Assembly: GCA_009928665.1 (NCBI GenBank)
Contig: SACF01000046.1
Span: 1 to 33,786, forward strand
From: Alphaproteobacteria bacterium
Lineage (GTDB): Bacteria; Bacteroidota; Bacteroidia; Bacteroidales; FEN-979
Length of the DNA: 33,786 bases
Reading direction: 5' to 3'
Both the position numbers and the translations under genes were made by a program. Below are positions 1 to 9,400 of this stretch, in pieces. How positions within the stretch are numbered: the stretch's first letter is position 1; each line of letters starts with the position of its first letter. The notes below the pieces were generated by a model, which was not told the origin of the DNA, did not search any database, and saw only the letters and a program-made list of their open reading frames with translations.

Positions 1-133
1 CGTATCCGACTATGTTTGTACATTGGGAATATGGCTGGTTACCATAAGATTGTTATGAAGAGCCGTATGATGGGAGACTATCAAGTACGGTTCTGTGAGG
101 GGCTGGGGGTGAAACTCCCCCGGCCTACTCGAC
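1..133 (+). mobile_element. Group II intron, 3' end (domains V and VI)
   Basis: Positions 60-93 fold as a canonical 34-nt domain V. An 8-bp lower helix (60-67 with 86-93) contains the catalytic AGC triad, followed by a 2-nt AG bulge and a 6-bp upper helix closed by a GAGA tetraloop (GNRA type). Positions 94-133 give a domain VI-like G-rich/C-rich hairpin. The putative branch-point A lies about seven bases before an AC 3' end, so I place the intron/exon boundary near 133. The rest of the intron lies upstream of the window. The intron is oriented on the plus strand and ends about 10 bp from the stop codon of the minus-strand cdaA gene, so it did not disrupt that gene. Domain V is secure; the exact 3' boundary is inferred. 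Confidence 0.85.
3..47 (+). CDS. C-terminal tail of group II intron reverse transcriptase/maturase (partial)
   Basis: The frame starting at base 3 reads YPTMFVHWEYGWLP and stops with TAA at 45-47, thirteen bases before domain V. A maturase reading frame ending shortly before domain V is the normal arrangement of group II introns, where the protein is encoded in domain IV. The YPxxFxHW pattern resembles C-termini of some bacterial intron maturases as I remember them. Only 14 codons are visible, so the call rests mainly on position relative to domain V. The start and the RT domains lie outside the window. Confidence 0.5.
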   Translation, partial: YPTMFVHWEYGWLP

Positions 134-142
134 GGCAGAATG

Positions 143-925
143 TTATTGAAATAAACGTTCAAGGAATCCCGACAGGTCGGAGGGGGTGACATTTTCAGCA
201 AGATTTCCATCCAGGCTGTAGGCCAGGTCGCCTGTTTCTTCGGACACGATGATAGCCAGGGCATCCGATTTTTCGGTGATCCCGACTGCCGCACGGTGGC
301 GTAGCCCGTAGTAAGAGGGAATGGTTGGACTGCTTGATACAGGCAAAATACAACGGGCTGCCCGGATACTGTTGCCGGTAATGATCACTGCGCCATCATG
401 CAGGGGACTGTTCTTGAAAAATATCGTCTCGAGCAACACTTCGGAGATTGTGGCTTCAACCGGTTGACCGGTGGCCACGTACTGGCTGAGCTCGTTTTGC
501 CGTGTGATCACAATCAGTGCGCCGGTCCGGGTTTCGGACATTTTCTGACAGGCTTTGACAATCTTGCCGATGCTGAGGTTGACCGGGTTATTGATCCTGA
601 AGTGCCAGAAAAGAAATCTTTTCCGCTGATTTTTGATGATCCGGGTATTTCCAAGAATCAACAGGAATTGCCTGATCTCGGGTTGGAAGACTACGATCAG
701 CGCGATAACCCCCACACTGATGAATTGTCCCAGGATCTCGGTCAGCAACTGCATCTGCAGGATTTTCACAACCCTGTAGAGGATGTAAATGGAGATCATC
801 CCGATAAAGATCTTGATCGCAGCAGTACCTTTTACGAGGTTGTAAAGTTCATATAAAAGGATGGCGAACAGGATGATATCGATGACGTCGATGATCCGAA
901 AACTGAATGGTCCGGCAAGTAACAT
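143..925 (-). CDS. cdaA: Diadenylate cyclase CdaA
   Basis: Membrane-bound diadenylate cyclase that condenses two ATP into the second messenger cyclic di-AMP, which controls osmolyte and cell-envelope homeostasis. The 260-residue length is normal for the family. Three hydrophobic segments (about residues 11-30, 38-55 and 64-80) precede a cytosolic DAC domain. The two signature motifs of the active site are intact: DGA at 177-179 within HDGAVI, and RHR at 209-211 within GLRHRAA. The gene starts 9 bp after the folP stop and is probably cotranscribed with it, an order I associate with many Bacteroidota. The 3' end abuts a group II intron, but the reading frame is complete (TAA at 143-145). No CdaR-type regulator is seen in the window. 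Confidence 0.93.
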   Translation of the reverse strand: MLLAGPFSFRIIDVIDIILFAILLYELYNLVKGTAAIKIFIGMISIYILYRVVKILQMQLLTEILGQFISVGVIALIVVFQPEIRQFLLILGNTRIIKNQRKRFLFWHFRINNPVNLSIGKIVKACQKMSETRTGALIVITRQNELSQYVATGQPVEATISEVLLETIFFKNSPLHDGAVIITGNSIRAARCILPVSSSPTIPSYYGLRHRAAVGITEKSDALAIIVSEETGDLAYSLDGNLAENVTPSDLSGFLERLFQ

Positions 926-934
926 GCGGCAAAA

Positions 935-1747
935 TTAATCAATTTCATCGGATAACGCACGAAACAGGCGGATTGCCTCCACGGCTTCCCTGACATCGTG
1001 AACCCTGAGAATATTGGCGCCCTTGACCAGCGCGAGGGTGTTCAGAACCGTAGTGCCGTTCAAAGCCTCTTCGGGTGTGCATCCGAGGGTTTTGGTTATC
1101 ATCGATTTTCGGGAGATACCGGCCAATACCGGGAATCCCAGTTCGGAAATTTCATCGAGATGATTCAGGAGGGTAAAGTTGTGCGCCACGGTTTTGCCGA
1201 ATCCGAAACCGGGATCGAGGATCACCTGACGAATACCTTGTTCCCGGCAGTGTGCCGTTTGTTGTTCGAAGAAATAGTTTACCTCTGCGACCACATCCGA
1301 ATAAACCGGGTTGTCCTGCATGTTTTCGGGGGAGCCCTTCATATGCATGAGGATGAACGGCACATTCAGGTAGGCCACCGTGCGGATCATCTCTTTGTCA
1401 AAGCGGCCTCCGTAAATATCATTGATCACCGAAGCTCCTTCTTCCACAGCGGCGCGCGCCACTGACGACCGATAGGTGTCGACCGAAATAACCGCTTCCG
1501 GAAAATGGCGGCTGATCTGCCTGACTGCCGGCAACAGCCTGTCGAGTTCACATGTCTCGTCGGCCTGCTTGCCACCCGGCCTGGTCGAAACCGCCCCGAT
1601 ATCGATGATCGTGGCACCATCCGACAACATTCGCTCAACCTGACGCAATTGTGCAGCCGGATCGGTGAACCGGCTGCCCTGATAGAAGGAATCGGGTGTG
1701 ATATTCAGGATACCCATGACCTGCGGAAAAGAACAATCGATCATCAT
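935..1747 (-). CDS. folP: Dihydropteroate synthase
   Basis: Folate-pathway enzyme that joins 6-hydroxymethyl-dihydropterin pyrophosphate to p-aminobenzoate to make dihydropteroate; it is the sulfonamide target. The 270-residue TIM-barrel protein carries all expected motifs: NITPDSF (15-21), STRPG (54-58), the DPGFGFGK pterin/phosphate loop (178-185), RKS (213-215) and RVHD (248-251). The start at 1747 gives a short N-terminal lead before the first barrel strand (QVMGILNITPDSF). Two adjacent ATG codons occur there, so the true start could be one codon later. It is the first gene of a two-gene unit with cdaA and is divergent from the DUF1599 gene. Confidence 0.95.
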   Translation of the reverse strand: MMIDCSFPQVMGILNITPDSFYQGSRFTDPAAQLRQVERMLSDGATIIDIGAVSTRPGGKQADETCELDRLLPAVRQISRHFPEAVISVDTYRSSVARAAVEEGASVINDIYGGRFDKEMIRTVAYLNVPFILMHMKGSPENMQDNPVYSDVVAEVNYFFEQQTAHCREQGIRQVILDPGFGFGKTVAHNFTLLNHLDEISELGFPVLAGISRKSMITKTLGCTPEEALNGTTVLNTLALVKGANILRVHDVREAVEAIRLFRALSDEID

Positions 1748-1767
1748 GATAATAATACTTTACCATG

Positions 1768-1775
1768 CAAATGTA
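1768..1775 (-). promoter_or_regulatory. Putative -7 element upstream of folP-cdaA
   Basis: Read on the minus strand the sequence is TACATTTG, an exact match to the Bacteroidota -7 consensus TAnnTTTG, about 20 bp before the folP start. I do not see a clear TTTG -33 element at the right distance, so this is a candidate only. Confidence 0.35.
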
Positions 1776-1877
1776 AATCTTTTGTAAAATTTCAGGTTGA
1801 TGAGCTCCCGGAGGCGGTCAATTGTCACAGATGTCGGAAAATTTTTCTAATTTCGCTCCTGTTAATTGTGTTGAGGT

Positions 1878-2432
1878 ATGGACCAGGCTGCTGATACAGG
1901 TAAACAATTTGATGAGGTAATTGGCCTCTGCCACAAAACCTTCATGTCGAAAATGGGTGATTACGGATCCGCGTGGCGAATCCTGCGTACCCCTTCGATC
2001 ACCGACCAGATCTACATCAAAGCGAACCGCATCCGGAGCATTGAGGAAAAGGGAACCCAAAAGGTTGATGAAGGCATCCGCCCGGAATATATCGGGATTA
2101 TCAACTATTCCATCATGGCGCTGATCCAGTTGGAACTGGGACCTGATCATCCCCTGAACCTCGAAGTTGAACAGGCCGATCGAAGCTACCTGAAATTTGC
2201 CGCCGAAGCCCGGTCACTCATGATGGACAAAAACCATGATTACGGTGAAGCCTGGCGGAACATGCGGAGAAGCTCCCTGACCGACATCATCCTGATGAAG
2301 CTGATGCGTATCAAACAGATTGAGGATCACTCGGGAAAGACATTTGTTTCAGAAGGGGTGGAGGCCAATTACTTTGACATTATCAACTATGCTGTTTTCT
2401 CACTGATTAAGATGGAATATGAAAATAATTAG
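1878..2432 (+). CDS. DUF1599 (nucleotide modification associated domain 1) protein, tandem domain
   Basis: Cytosolic protein of 184 residues built from two copies of the same unit, about residues 12-88 and 103-182. Each copy has a DYGxAWR motif (28-34 and 121-127) and a Y-(x)2-IINY motif (71-77; YFDIINY at 165-171). This matches the DUF1599/Nmad1 family as I know it, whose members have been proposed to act in nucleotide modification contexts; no biochemical role can be read from the sequence. The start ATG follows a divergent intergenic region. The 3' end overlaps the next gene by 14 bp, so the two are probably translationally coupled. The internal duplication is clear by eye. Confidence 0.85.
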   Translation: MDQAADTGKQFDEVIGLCHKTFMSKMGDYGSAWRILRTPSITDQIYIKANRIRSIEEKGTQKVDEGIRPEYIGIINYSIMALIQLELGPDHPLNLEVEQADRSYLKFAAEARSLMMDKNHDYGEAWRNMRRSSLTDIILMKLMRIKQIEDHSGKTFVSEGVEANYFDIINYAVFSLIKMEYENN

Positions 2433-3528
2433 AAATCTGATCCGGATCCTTGTCGGGATTGTATTTGTCTTTTCGAGCATTGTCAAAGGAGTGGATCCCC
2501 TGGGTACCGTGTACCGCATGGATGACTATTTCACCGCTTTCAGCATGCCTTTCTTCATGCAGTTTTCACTCTTTTTCACGATCCTGCTGTGTGCCCTCGA
2601 GTTCATCCTGGGCATCAGCCTGCTTTTTAACCTCTGGATACGGAAAACTTCGTGGTTGCTGCTCCCCATGATGATTTTCTTCACGGTTCTCACCTTTTTT
2701 GATGCCGTTTACAGCCCGGTACCCGATTGCGGGTGTTTCGGTGACGCCATTAAACTCACCAACCTCCAGACGTTTTTAAAGAATCTCGTGTTGATGGCGC
2801 TGGTGATTGCCATTTTCATGTGGCGTAAAAAATACCGTAGCCTGTTGCCGCAATGGGGCGATGTCGCCTTGCTGATCCTCGCGGTTTGCAGCTTTACCTG
2901 GATGTCGGTCTATGCCTACCGCCACCTTCCCCTGATCGATTTCATGTCGTGGAAGGTCGGAAACCGGATCAACGAAAAGTCGAAACAACCGGTGATCTTT
3001 TACGTGACCTATAAAAATAAAAGCACCGGCGAGGAAAAGGAGTTTATCTCTCCCAATTATCCCTGGAATGATTCGGTTTGGCTGTCGCAGTGGATCTTCA
3101 AGAGCCAGCGGGTGGTCGATCCCAACGCCGATCAGAGTGTTGTCTTACGCATCGAGGATGCCCAGGGTAGCGATTACACGCCGGCTGTCATCGACAACCC
3201 CGATTTTCAATTCATCCTGGTTGCCTATGATCTCGGAAATACCGATATTGAAGGGTTCCGGCGTATCCTGCCCTTTGCTAAAAAAGCAGCGGCCGACGGG
3301 TTTTCGCTGGTCTGTCTGACCAATACCATTCCTTCGGATATTAAAAAATTCAGAATGGCTAACGGCGCAGCGTTTGATTTTTACAATTCCGACGATGTGG
3401 TTTTAAAAACCATGGTACGTTCCAATCCCGGTCTCATCCTGATCAGGAACGGGGTGGTGCTGGCGAAGTGGCCCTTCCGGGATTTCCCGTCGTATGAATC
3501 GGTGCGGAAGGAGTTTCTGAACCGGTGA
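2419..3528 (+). CDS. DoxX/MauE-like membrane protein (BT_3928 type)
   Basis: Inner-membrane protein of 369 residues. The N-terminal half has four to five transmembrane helices (about 5-22, 48-70, 78-97, 118-135 and 148-165) and contains a CGCFGD motif (104-109) between helices, a hallmark of the DoxX/MauE group whose members act in quinone or thiol redox chemistry. The C-terminal half (about 175-369) is a soluble domain, probably periplasmic, that I cannot assign. It overlaps the DUF1599 gene by 14 bp, a pairing I recall as conserved in Bacteroidota. The exact function is unknown. Confidence 0.8.
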   Translation: MKIIRNLIRILVGIVFVFSSIVKGVDPLGTVYRMDDYFTAFSMPFFMQFSLFFTILLCALEFILGISLLFNLWIRKTSWLLLPMMIFFTVLTFFDAVYSPVPDCGCFGDAIKLTNLQTFLKNLVLMALVIAIFMWRKKYRSLLPQWGDVALLILAVCSFTWMSVYAYRHLPLIDFMSWKVGNRINEKSKQPVIFYVTYKNKSTGEEKEFISPNYPWNDSVWLSQWIFKSQRVVDPNADQSVVLRIEDAQGSDYTPAVIDNPDFQFILVAYDLGNTDIEGFRRILPFAKKAAADGFSLVCLTNTIPSDIKKFRMANGAAFDFYNSDDVVLKTMVRSNPGLILIRNGVVLAKWPFRDFPSYESVRKEFLNR

Positions 3529-3597
3529 CCGTTCATGCAGGATCTGGCCATACAGGCCTGCCTGATCCTTTCAAGGTAATATAAAGGGTAACAGGGT

Positions 3598-4677
3598 ATG
3601 CGAAAATTTGTTCTGAAACGGATCGGGTACGGCATACTGGTGTTGTTGGGGGTGGTTTTTGTCGTTTTTTTTCTTTTCAACGTTCTGCCCGGCGATCCGG
3701 CCCGGATGATGCTTGGTCAACGCAGCGACATCGCTTCGGTGGAAGCGATCAACAAGGACCTTGGTCGCGACAAACCCCTGGCCACCCAATTCCTGAACTA
3801 TCTTAACGATCTCTCCCCACTGTCGGTCCACAACAGGGTCGATAAGCAAAATTACTGGTACCTCGATCCCGCCAAATACGGCCGTACCGTGACCCTCATA
3901 AAATCGGGCAAGCATGCGCTGGTTCTCAAGCAACCCTATCTGCGCAGATCTTACCAGTCGAAGAGAAACGTCTCCGAGATCCTGGCCGACGGGTTTCTGA
4001 ACACCCTGATCCTGGCGCTGGTTGCCATGGCCTTTGCCGTTATCCTTGGAATCGCCATCGGGATTGTATGTGCCTTGTACCGGAATAGCTTCATCGACCG
4101 CGTCTCGCTGGTCTTCTCCGTGTTGGGCATGTCGTTACCATCCTTTTTCATGGCTATTCTGAATGCCTGGATCTTCGCCTTCCTCCTGGGCCGGTTCACC
4201 GGCCTCAACATGTCGGGCAGTCTTTACAGTGTTGATGATTTTGGAGGCGGTACGTACCTGGATCTGAAGAACCTTATCCTGCCGGCCCTGACGCTCGGGG
4301 TCCGTCCCCTGGCCATCATCGTGGAACTGACCCGCAACTCCCTGCTCGAAGTTCTTACCCAGGATTATATCCGAACCGCGTATGCCAAAGGATTGAGCAA
4401 GACCCGGGTGGTGTTGAAACATGCCCTGAAAAATGCCCTCAACCCGGTCGTAACTGCCATTTCGGGCTGGATGGCTTCGCTCCTGGCCGGAGCCGTTTTT
4501 GTAGAATATGTTTTCGACTGGAAAGGCATCGGTATCGTGATCGTCAATGCCCTTGAAAAATATGACTTTCCCGTACTGATGGGCGCCGTACTTTTTATCT
4601 CGATCATCCTGATTCTCATCAATATCCTGGTTGATATTTTGTACGGCATGCTGGATCCGAGGGTCAGGGTGCAATAA
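3598..4677 (+). CDS. OppB/DppB-type ABC transporter permease (orphan)
   Basis: Integral membrane permease of the binding-protein-dependent peptide/nickel class. The N-terminus has the typical first helix followed by LFNVLPGDPARMM (about 27-39). An insertion of about 70 residues with polar character follows before the core helices. The cytoplasmic EAA-type loop (around AYAKGLSKTRVVLKHALKNA, residues 261-280) and the C-terminal VEYVFDWKGIG and LDPRVR signatures are present. Length is 359 residues. No second permease, ATPase or solute-binding protein gene is adjacent, so its partners must be encoded elsewhere or it has a specialised role. It lies inside a housekeeping cluster between the DoxX-like gene and tpiA. 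Confidence 0.88.
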   Translation: MRKFVLKRIGYGILVLLGVVFVVFFLFNVLPGDPARMMLGQRSDIASVEAINKDLGRDKPLATQFLNYLNDLSPLSVHNRVDKQNYWYLDPAKYGRTVTLIKSGKHALVLKQPYLRRSYQSKRNVSEILADGFLNTLILALVAMAFAVILGIAIGIVCALYRNSFIDRVSLVFSVLGMSLPSFFMAILNAWIFAFLLGRFTGLNMSGSLYSVDDFGGGTYLDLKNLILPALTLGVRPLAIIVELTRNSLLEVLTQDYIRTAYAKGLSKTRVVLKHALKNALNPVVTAISGWMASLLAGAVFVEYVFDWKGIGIVIVNALEKYDFPVLMGAVLFISIILILINILVDILYGMLDPRVRVQ

Positions 4678-4741
4678 AAAGGAACGACGGGCTTCAGGGG
4701 GCGCCTTAAAGGCAGGGATTCCCAGGGATCTGACAGGATCA

Positions 4742-4773
4742 TTTTTGGTGTAAAAATTTGTTAGTAAAATTTG
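4742..4773 (+). promoter_or_regulatory. Putative promoter upstream of tpiA
   Basis: TTTTTGG at 4742-4748 and TAAAATTTG at 4765-4773 resemble the Bacteroidota -33 and -7 elements, separated by 17 bp. The -7 box carries one extra base compared with TAnnTTTG. It sits in the 152-bp gap between the permease gene and tpiA. Confidence 0.3.
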
Positions 4774-4829
4774 TGAAGAATGTGCAATTTTCATCTTAAA
4801 ATGTTGTTAATCATCAATAAAATCAAGAT

Positions 4830-5588
4830 ATGAGAAAGAAAATAGTTGCCGGAAACTGGAAAATGAACAAGACTTTTGAAGAGGCTGAAGAATTGATCAC
4901 AGAAATCGCCGACGGATTGGATGAAATGGATCTCAATGACCATGGCGTGATCCTGTGTCCGCCTGCATTGTACATCGAAATGGCAACCGATGTGGCAGAG
5001 GAGTCGCTGTTTGACGTCGGCGCGCAAAATGTGTACCCTGCTGATTCGGGTGCCTTTACCGGTGAAATCAGCCCGTTGATGCTTAAAAAGCTGAATGTCG
5101 GGTACTGTATCGTGGGCCACTCGGAGCGGCGGAAATACTTTCGGGAAGATGCTCTTTTTCTGAAACAAAAAGTAGATGCCTTGCTTCGCAACGGCGTCAT
5201 CCCGATATTTTGCTGCGGTGAAACGCTTCCGGAACGGGAAGCCGGCAACCATTTCCGCATCGTGGAAGATCAGTTGATCGCCTCATTGTTTCATCTTGAC
5301 GCGGCTGATTTTTCAAAGATCATTATTGCCTATGAGCCTGTGTGGGCGATCGGCACCGGCGTCAATGCCACAAAAGAACAGGCGCAGGAGATGCATGCCT
5401 TTATCCGGGAACGGATTTCAGGGAAATATGGCGTCGCGATCGCGCAGGATTTGACCATCCTGTATGGCGGCAGTTGCAATGCAAAAAATGCGGCAGAACT
5501 CTTTTCCCAACCCGATGTTGATGGCGGACTGATCGGAGGCGCCTCGCTGAAAACGGAGGAATTCCTTCAAATCGTAGCTTCCCTTTAA
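4830..5588 (+). CDS. tpiA: Triosephosphate isomerase
   Basis: Glycolytic enzyme interconverting dihydroxyacetone phosphate and glyceraldehyde-3-phosphate in the cytosol. The 252-residue TIM barrel has the catalytic residues in place: Asn9 and Lys11 in AGNWKMN, His97 in VGHSERR, and Glu169 in AYEPVWAIGTG. The phosphate-binding segments LYGGS (211-215) and GGLIGGASL (232-240) are also present. Loop 6 reads GTGVNAT, where many orthologues have GTGKxA. prmA starts 2 bp after the stop codon, indicating cotranscription. Confidence 0.97.
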   Translation: MRKKIVAGNWKMNKTFEEAEELITEIADGLDEMDLNDHGVILCPPALYIEMATDVAEESLFDVGAQNVYPADSGAFTGEISPLMLKKLNVGYCIVGHSERRKYFREDALFLKQKVDALLRNGVIPIFCCGETLPEREAGNHFRIVEDQLIASLFHLDAADFSKIIIAYEPVWAIGTGVNATKEQAQEMHAFIRERISGKYGVAIAQDLTILYGGSCNAKNAAELFSQPDVDGGLIGGASLKTEEFLQIVASL

Positions 5589-5589
5589 C

Positions 5590-6417
5590 ATGGACTATAT
5601 TGAAGTCACCATAATGGGTTTCCGCGACCTTGATTCTGAGATCGCGATGGCCCGGCTTGCTGCGATGGGGTTTGAGAGTTTTTCAGAGGTTCCTGACGGG
5701 TTTTCCGCTTATATTCAGGATGACCAGTTTGATGAGAAGGCCATGCATTCATGGCTTACCGCACTGCAGGAGGAACAGGGTGTACAGTTTCAGGTGGTGA
5801 AAATTCCCCGTCGGAACTGGAATGAAGAGTGGGAACGCGCCTACGATCCCGTTGTCGTGGATGAGAAATGCCTGGTCAGGGCGCCTTTCCACAAGCCGGC
5901 TGATGGCATGTTATACAACATCGTGATCGAACCCAAAATGTCGTTCGGAACCGCCCACCATGCAACCACTTCACTCATGATCAGTTTTCTGATGGAGGAG
6001 AAGCTAACCGGCAGCGCCGTACTCGACATGGGTTGCGGAACGGGCGTGTTGGCCATCCTGGCTTCAAAGATGGGCGCTTCGAAGGTACTGGCGGTCGATA
6101 ATGATGAATGGGCCTATCAAAATGCGCTTGAGAATGTCGAAAAAAACGGATGCCGCGGCGTGACTGTCCTACTGGGTGATAGCACTGCGGTTGCCCTTTC
6201 ACAGTTCGATCTCATTGCAGCCAATATAAACCGGAACGTATTGTTGAACGATATTCCCGCTTATGCAGAGATACTCAAACCGGGAGGAAGCCTGCTGATG
6301 AGCGGCTTTTACGAAGAGGATATCCCGCAGATCACCGAAGCAGCAGAACTGGCGGGCTTGAGGCATTGCCTGACCAAAACAATGGATCGATGGACGGGAA
6401 TTAAATTTATAAAATGA
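5590..6417 (+). CDS. prmA: Ribosomal protein L11 methyltransferase
   Basis: SAM-dependent methyltransferase that trimethylates ribosomal protein L11. The protein has 275 residues. An N-terminal substrate-recognition domain (about 1-75) is followed by the NWNEEWE linker motif and the class I methyltransferase core with FGTAHHATT, the SAM-binding loop LDMGCGTGVLAI and the catalytic-region motif NINRNVLL, all diagnostic of PrmA. The gene follows tpiA by one base. Its TGA stop overlaps the ATG of the following giant gene in an ATGA arrangement (6414-6417). Confidence 0.95.
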   Translation: MDYIEVTIMGFRDLDSEIAMARLAAMGFESFSEVPDGFSAYIQDDQFDEKAMHSWLTALQEEQGVQFQVVKIPRRNWNEEWERAYDPVVVDEKCLVRAPFHKPADGMLYNIVIEPKMSFGTAHHATTSLMISFLMEEKLTGSAVLDMGCGTGVLAILASKMGASKVLAVDNDEWAYQNALENVEKNGCRGVTVLLGDSTAVALSQFDLIAANINRNVLLNDIPAYAEILKPGGSLLMSGFYEEDIPQITEAAELAGLRHCLTKTMDRWTGIKFIK

Positions 6418-9400
6418 GCAGAATCTTTACCCGCCTTTTTATCATTTTGACCCTTTCAGGTATTTTTTTCCTTGTCGCACCGGACGCCAGCGGTCAGAAG
6501 AAAGCCTGGTTTACCGGTGATTCAGCTAAATTCACCACCGAAATCAATGGCATTTTTGCGAACCTTGCCGATAATGAGCAAAAGATCATCAAACCCGGTA
6601 TTGAAGCGTTTCAGAAGAAATGGTCCGAAAATCTTTTCGATGAACCTCAGAAAAAGGAGATCATCCTCCTTCTGAACGAGATGGTGAAGAAAAAGATCAG
6701 GCCCTTTCCCGATTTTTACAACTATTTCAAAGCGCTTAACATTTTTATCGATACCCGGCAGCCGGTTGAATATTTCAGCCCCTGGACGGGGATCCTGATA
6801 AAACTGATCGGCGATAAGAATACGAGAAAATTTCAGGCTTACCTCAAATCCACCTCCGACCTGTTTGCCGGTCAACTGGTGTACAAATCGCCCACCACAA
6901 GCTGGAAGGCCGGTACCGTAAAATTTCAGTTGAAATACGACAGTGTGCCTTTTATCGAATTTCCGGCTACCGACCTGGTCTGCTATGCCAACGACGATTC
7001 GCTGAATGTTTACGGCACCCGTGGTATCTACTATCCCCTCTCATCTACCTGGAAAGGCACATCAGGCCGGGTTAACTGGAAGCGGGCCGGCGAGGACCCC
7101 GACAAGATATTTGCGCTCCTCGACCATTATGAAATCCAGATGCGGTTTTCAAAGTTCACGGCCGATTCGGTTCGCTTTACCCACAAGCGGTATTTCCCTT
7201 CACCGATAACAGGTAAGTATGTCGATAAGGTTCTGGCCGACGTAACGGAAGAAAAAGCCTCTTATCCCAGGTTCTATTCCTACGACAAGATGATCGGCAT
7301 CGAGAAGCTCTTCAACAATATCGACTATCTTGGGGGCTTTGCCATGGAGGGAAGCAGGATCGTGGGATCGGGCGACAATACCACCGATGCACGGCTCTTC
7401 TTTAAAAAAGACGGTAAGGATTTCGTCGTTGCCCGCTCCAAATCGTTCATCATCCGGCCCGACCGGATCAACGCCACCATTGCTTCCATCACGATTTACC
7501 ATGAAAATGATTCCATCTTTCATCCGGGTTTGCAGTTGAAATACATGGATGAGATGAAGGAACTCTCCTTTACCAAGGATGAACGACTGGTGACCATAAG
7601 CCCCTGGTTCGACTCCTTTCACAAGATCGAAATCTATTGCGAGGCTTTGTTCTGGAAGGTGGGTGAACCCAAGATCAGTTTTGAAATGATGAAGGGCCCG
7701 TCGAAGGAGAGCAAGGCGGTTTTTGAATCAAGCAGTTATTATTCGCTCCACCGTTATGAACGATTGCGTGGAATCGATGAGATCAATCCGCTTGACCTCA
7801 TCAAATTTTTTACCGAAAAGATCAAACGACGCACCATTACCCTCGAGGAGCTGACCCGGTACATGAACAAACCGCCCGAACAGGTAGAGGTCCAGCTTTT
7901 AAACCTGGCGAACAGGGGATTTTTGGTCTACGACTTCGAAAACAAGATCGCACGGATAAAAACCAAGTTGTACGATTACGTGAAAGCCCATGCCGGAAAG
8001 GCCGATTACGATGTGATCTTTTTCAACTCATTCGTAACCAACACCGCCAACGGGATCCTGAACCTCGAAACCTTTGATCTGAAGATCCAGGGCGTACCCA
8101 TGGTCGTGCTGAGCGATTCCCAGCAGGTGACCATCTATCCAAAAAATGCAGAAGTCGTTTTAAAAAAGGATATGGACTTCATGTTCAGCGGAAAGATGGA
8201 AGCCGGTCTTTTCGATTTCTATACCCGCGATTGCTCTTTTGAATATAACAAGTTCAGGATCAACCTGCCGTTTATCGACTCCATGACCTTTTATGTAAGA
8301 AGCAAGACCTGGGATCCCAAGACCAATACTTTCCCGCTGATCAAGGTCCGGACCGCGGTTACCAAACTGGCTGGAGAACTCCTGATTGACGAACCCGACA
8401 ACAAATCGGGAATGCGGGCGCTTCAGCAGTACCCGATCTTCACCAACCGCAACAATGCGTATGTTTACTGGGACAAAAAGTCGATCCAGAAAGGGGTTTA
8501 TACAAAAGATAAATTCTTTTTCGAGGTCCAGCCGTTTACCATTAACAGTCTCGATGTGGTGGCCACCGACAGTCTTGATTTCACCGGGGCGCTCACCTCG
8601 GCAGGTATATTCCCCACCATCTCGCAGCCGCTCAGAGTCAGACCCGACTACTCGCTGGGTCTGGAAAAATCGACCGACTCCACAGGATTGCCGACCTATG
8701 GGGGTAAGGGTCATTTCATCTCCAAAATCGACCTGAGCGACCGGGGATTACGGGGCGACGGCGTGCATACCTTCCTGAATTCGGTTTCAAGGTCGCGCGA
8801 TTTCCTATTCCTGCCCGATTCAATGAAAACAATCGCCCGCAATTTTGATATGGCTGAAGTTACCAGCCCCGTTGAATTTCCACAGACCCATGGCGACTCA
8901 GTAAGGCAATTCTGGCTTCCTTACAAAGATTCGCTGATCATCACCTCGATGAAGAAAGCAGTGGCCATGTACAATGACCAGTCGACTTTCGACGGGACCC
9001 TGGCGTTAACCCCGCGCATGCTCAGCGGTTCCGGGACCATGAAGATCCGGGATGCGGAAATGGATTCCAAAGGATTTCAGTTTAAACGGCGCACCTTCGA
9101 CGCCCTCATCGCCAATTTCAGGATCAAATCGTACGATCTGGCCGATCTGACCATCTCCACCAAGAATTACCAGACCCATTTTGACTTTGATGAACGGAAA
9201 GGTATTTTCAAATCGAACGTGGGCATTTCAAAGGTCGAATTCCCGTTGAACAAGTATGTATGCTCCATGGACCGGTTCGACTGGCTGATCGACAGTGAAG
9301 AGATACAGCTTGCCAATGAACAGAGCCGGAAGGTAACTGCCGACTCCCTAAGCCTGGCACAACTCATCGACCTGGGCTATACCGGATCGGAGTTCATCTC

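Noticed and set aside
398..856. 152-codon ORF on the plus strand opposite cdaA
   Set aside because: Antisense shadow of a clear diadenylate cyclase gene; no recognisable protein features.
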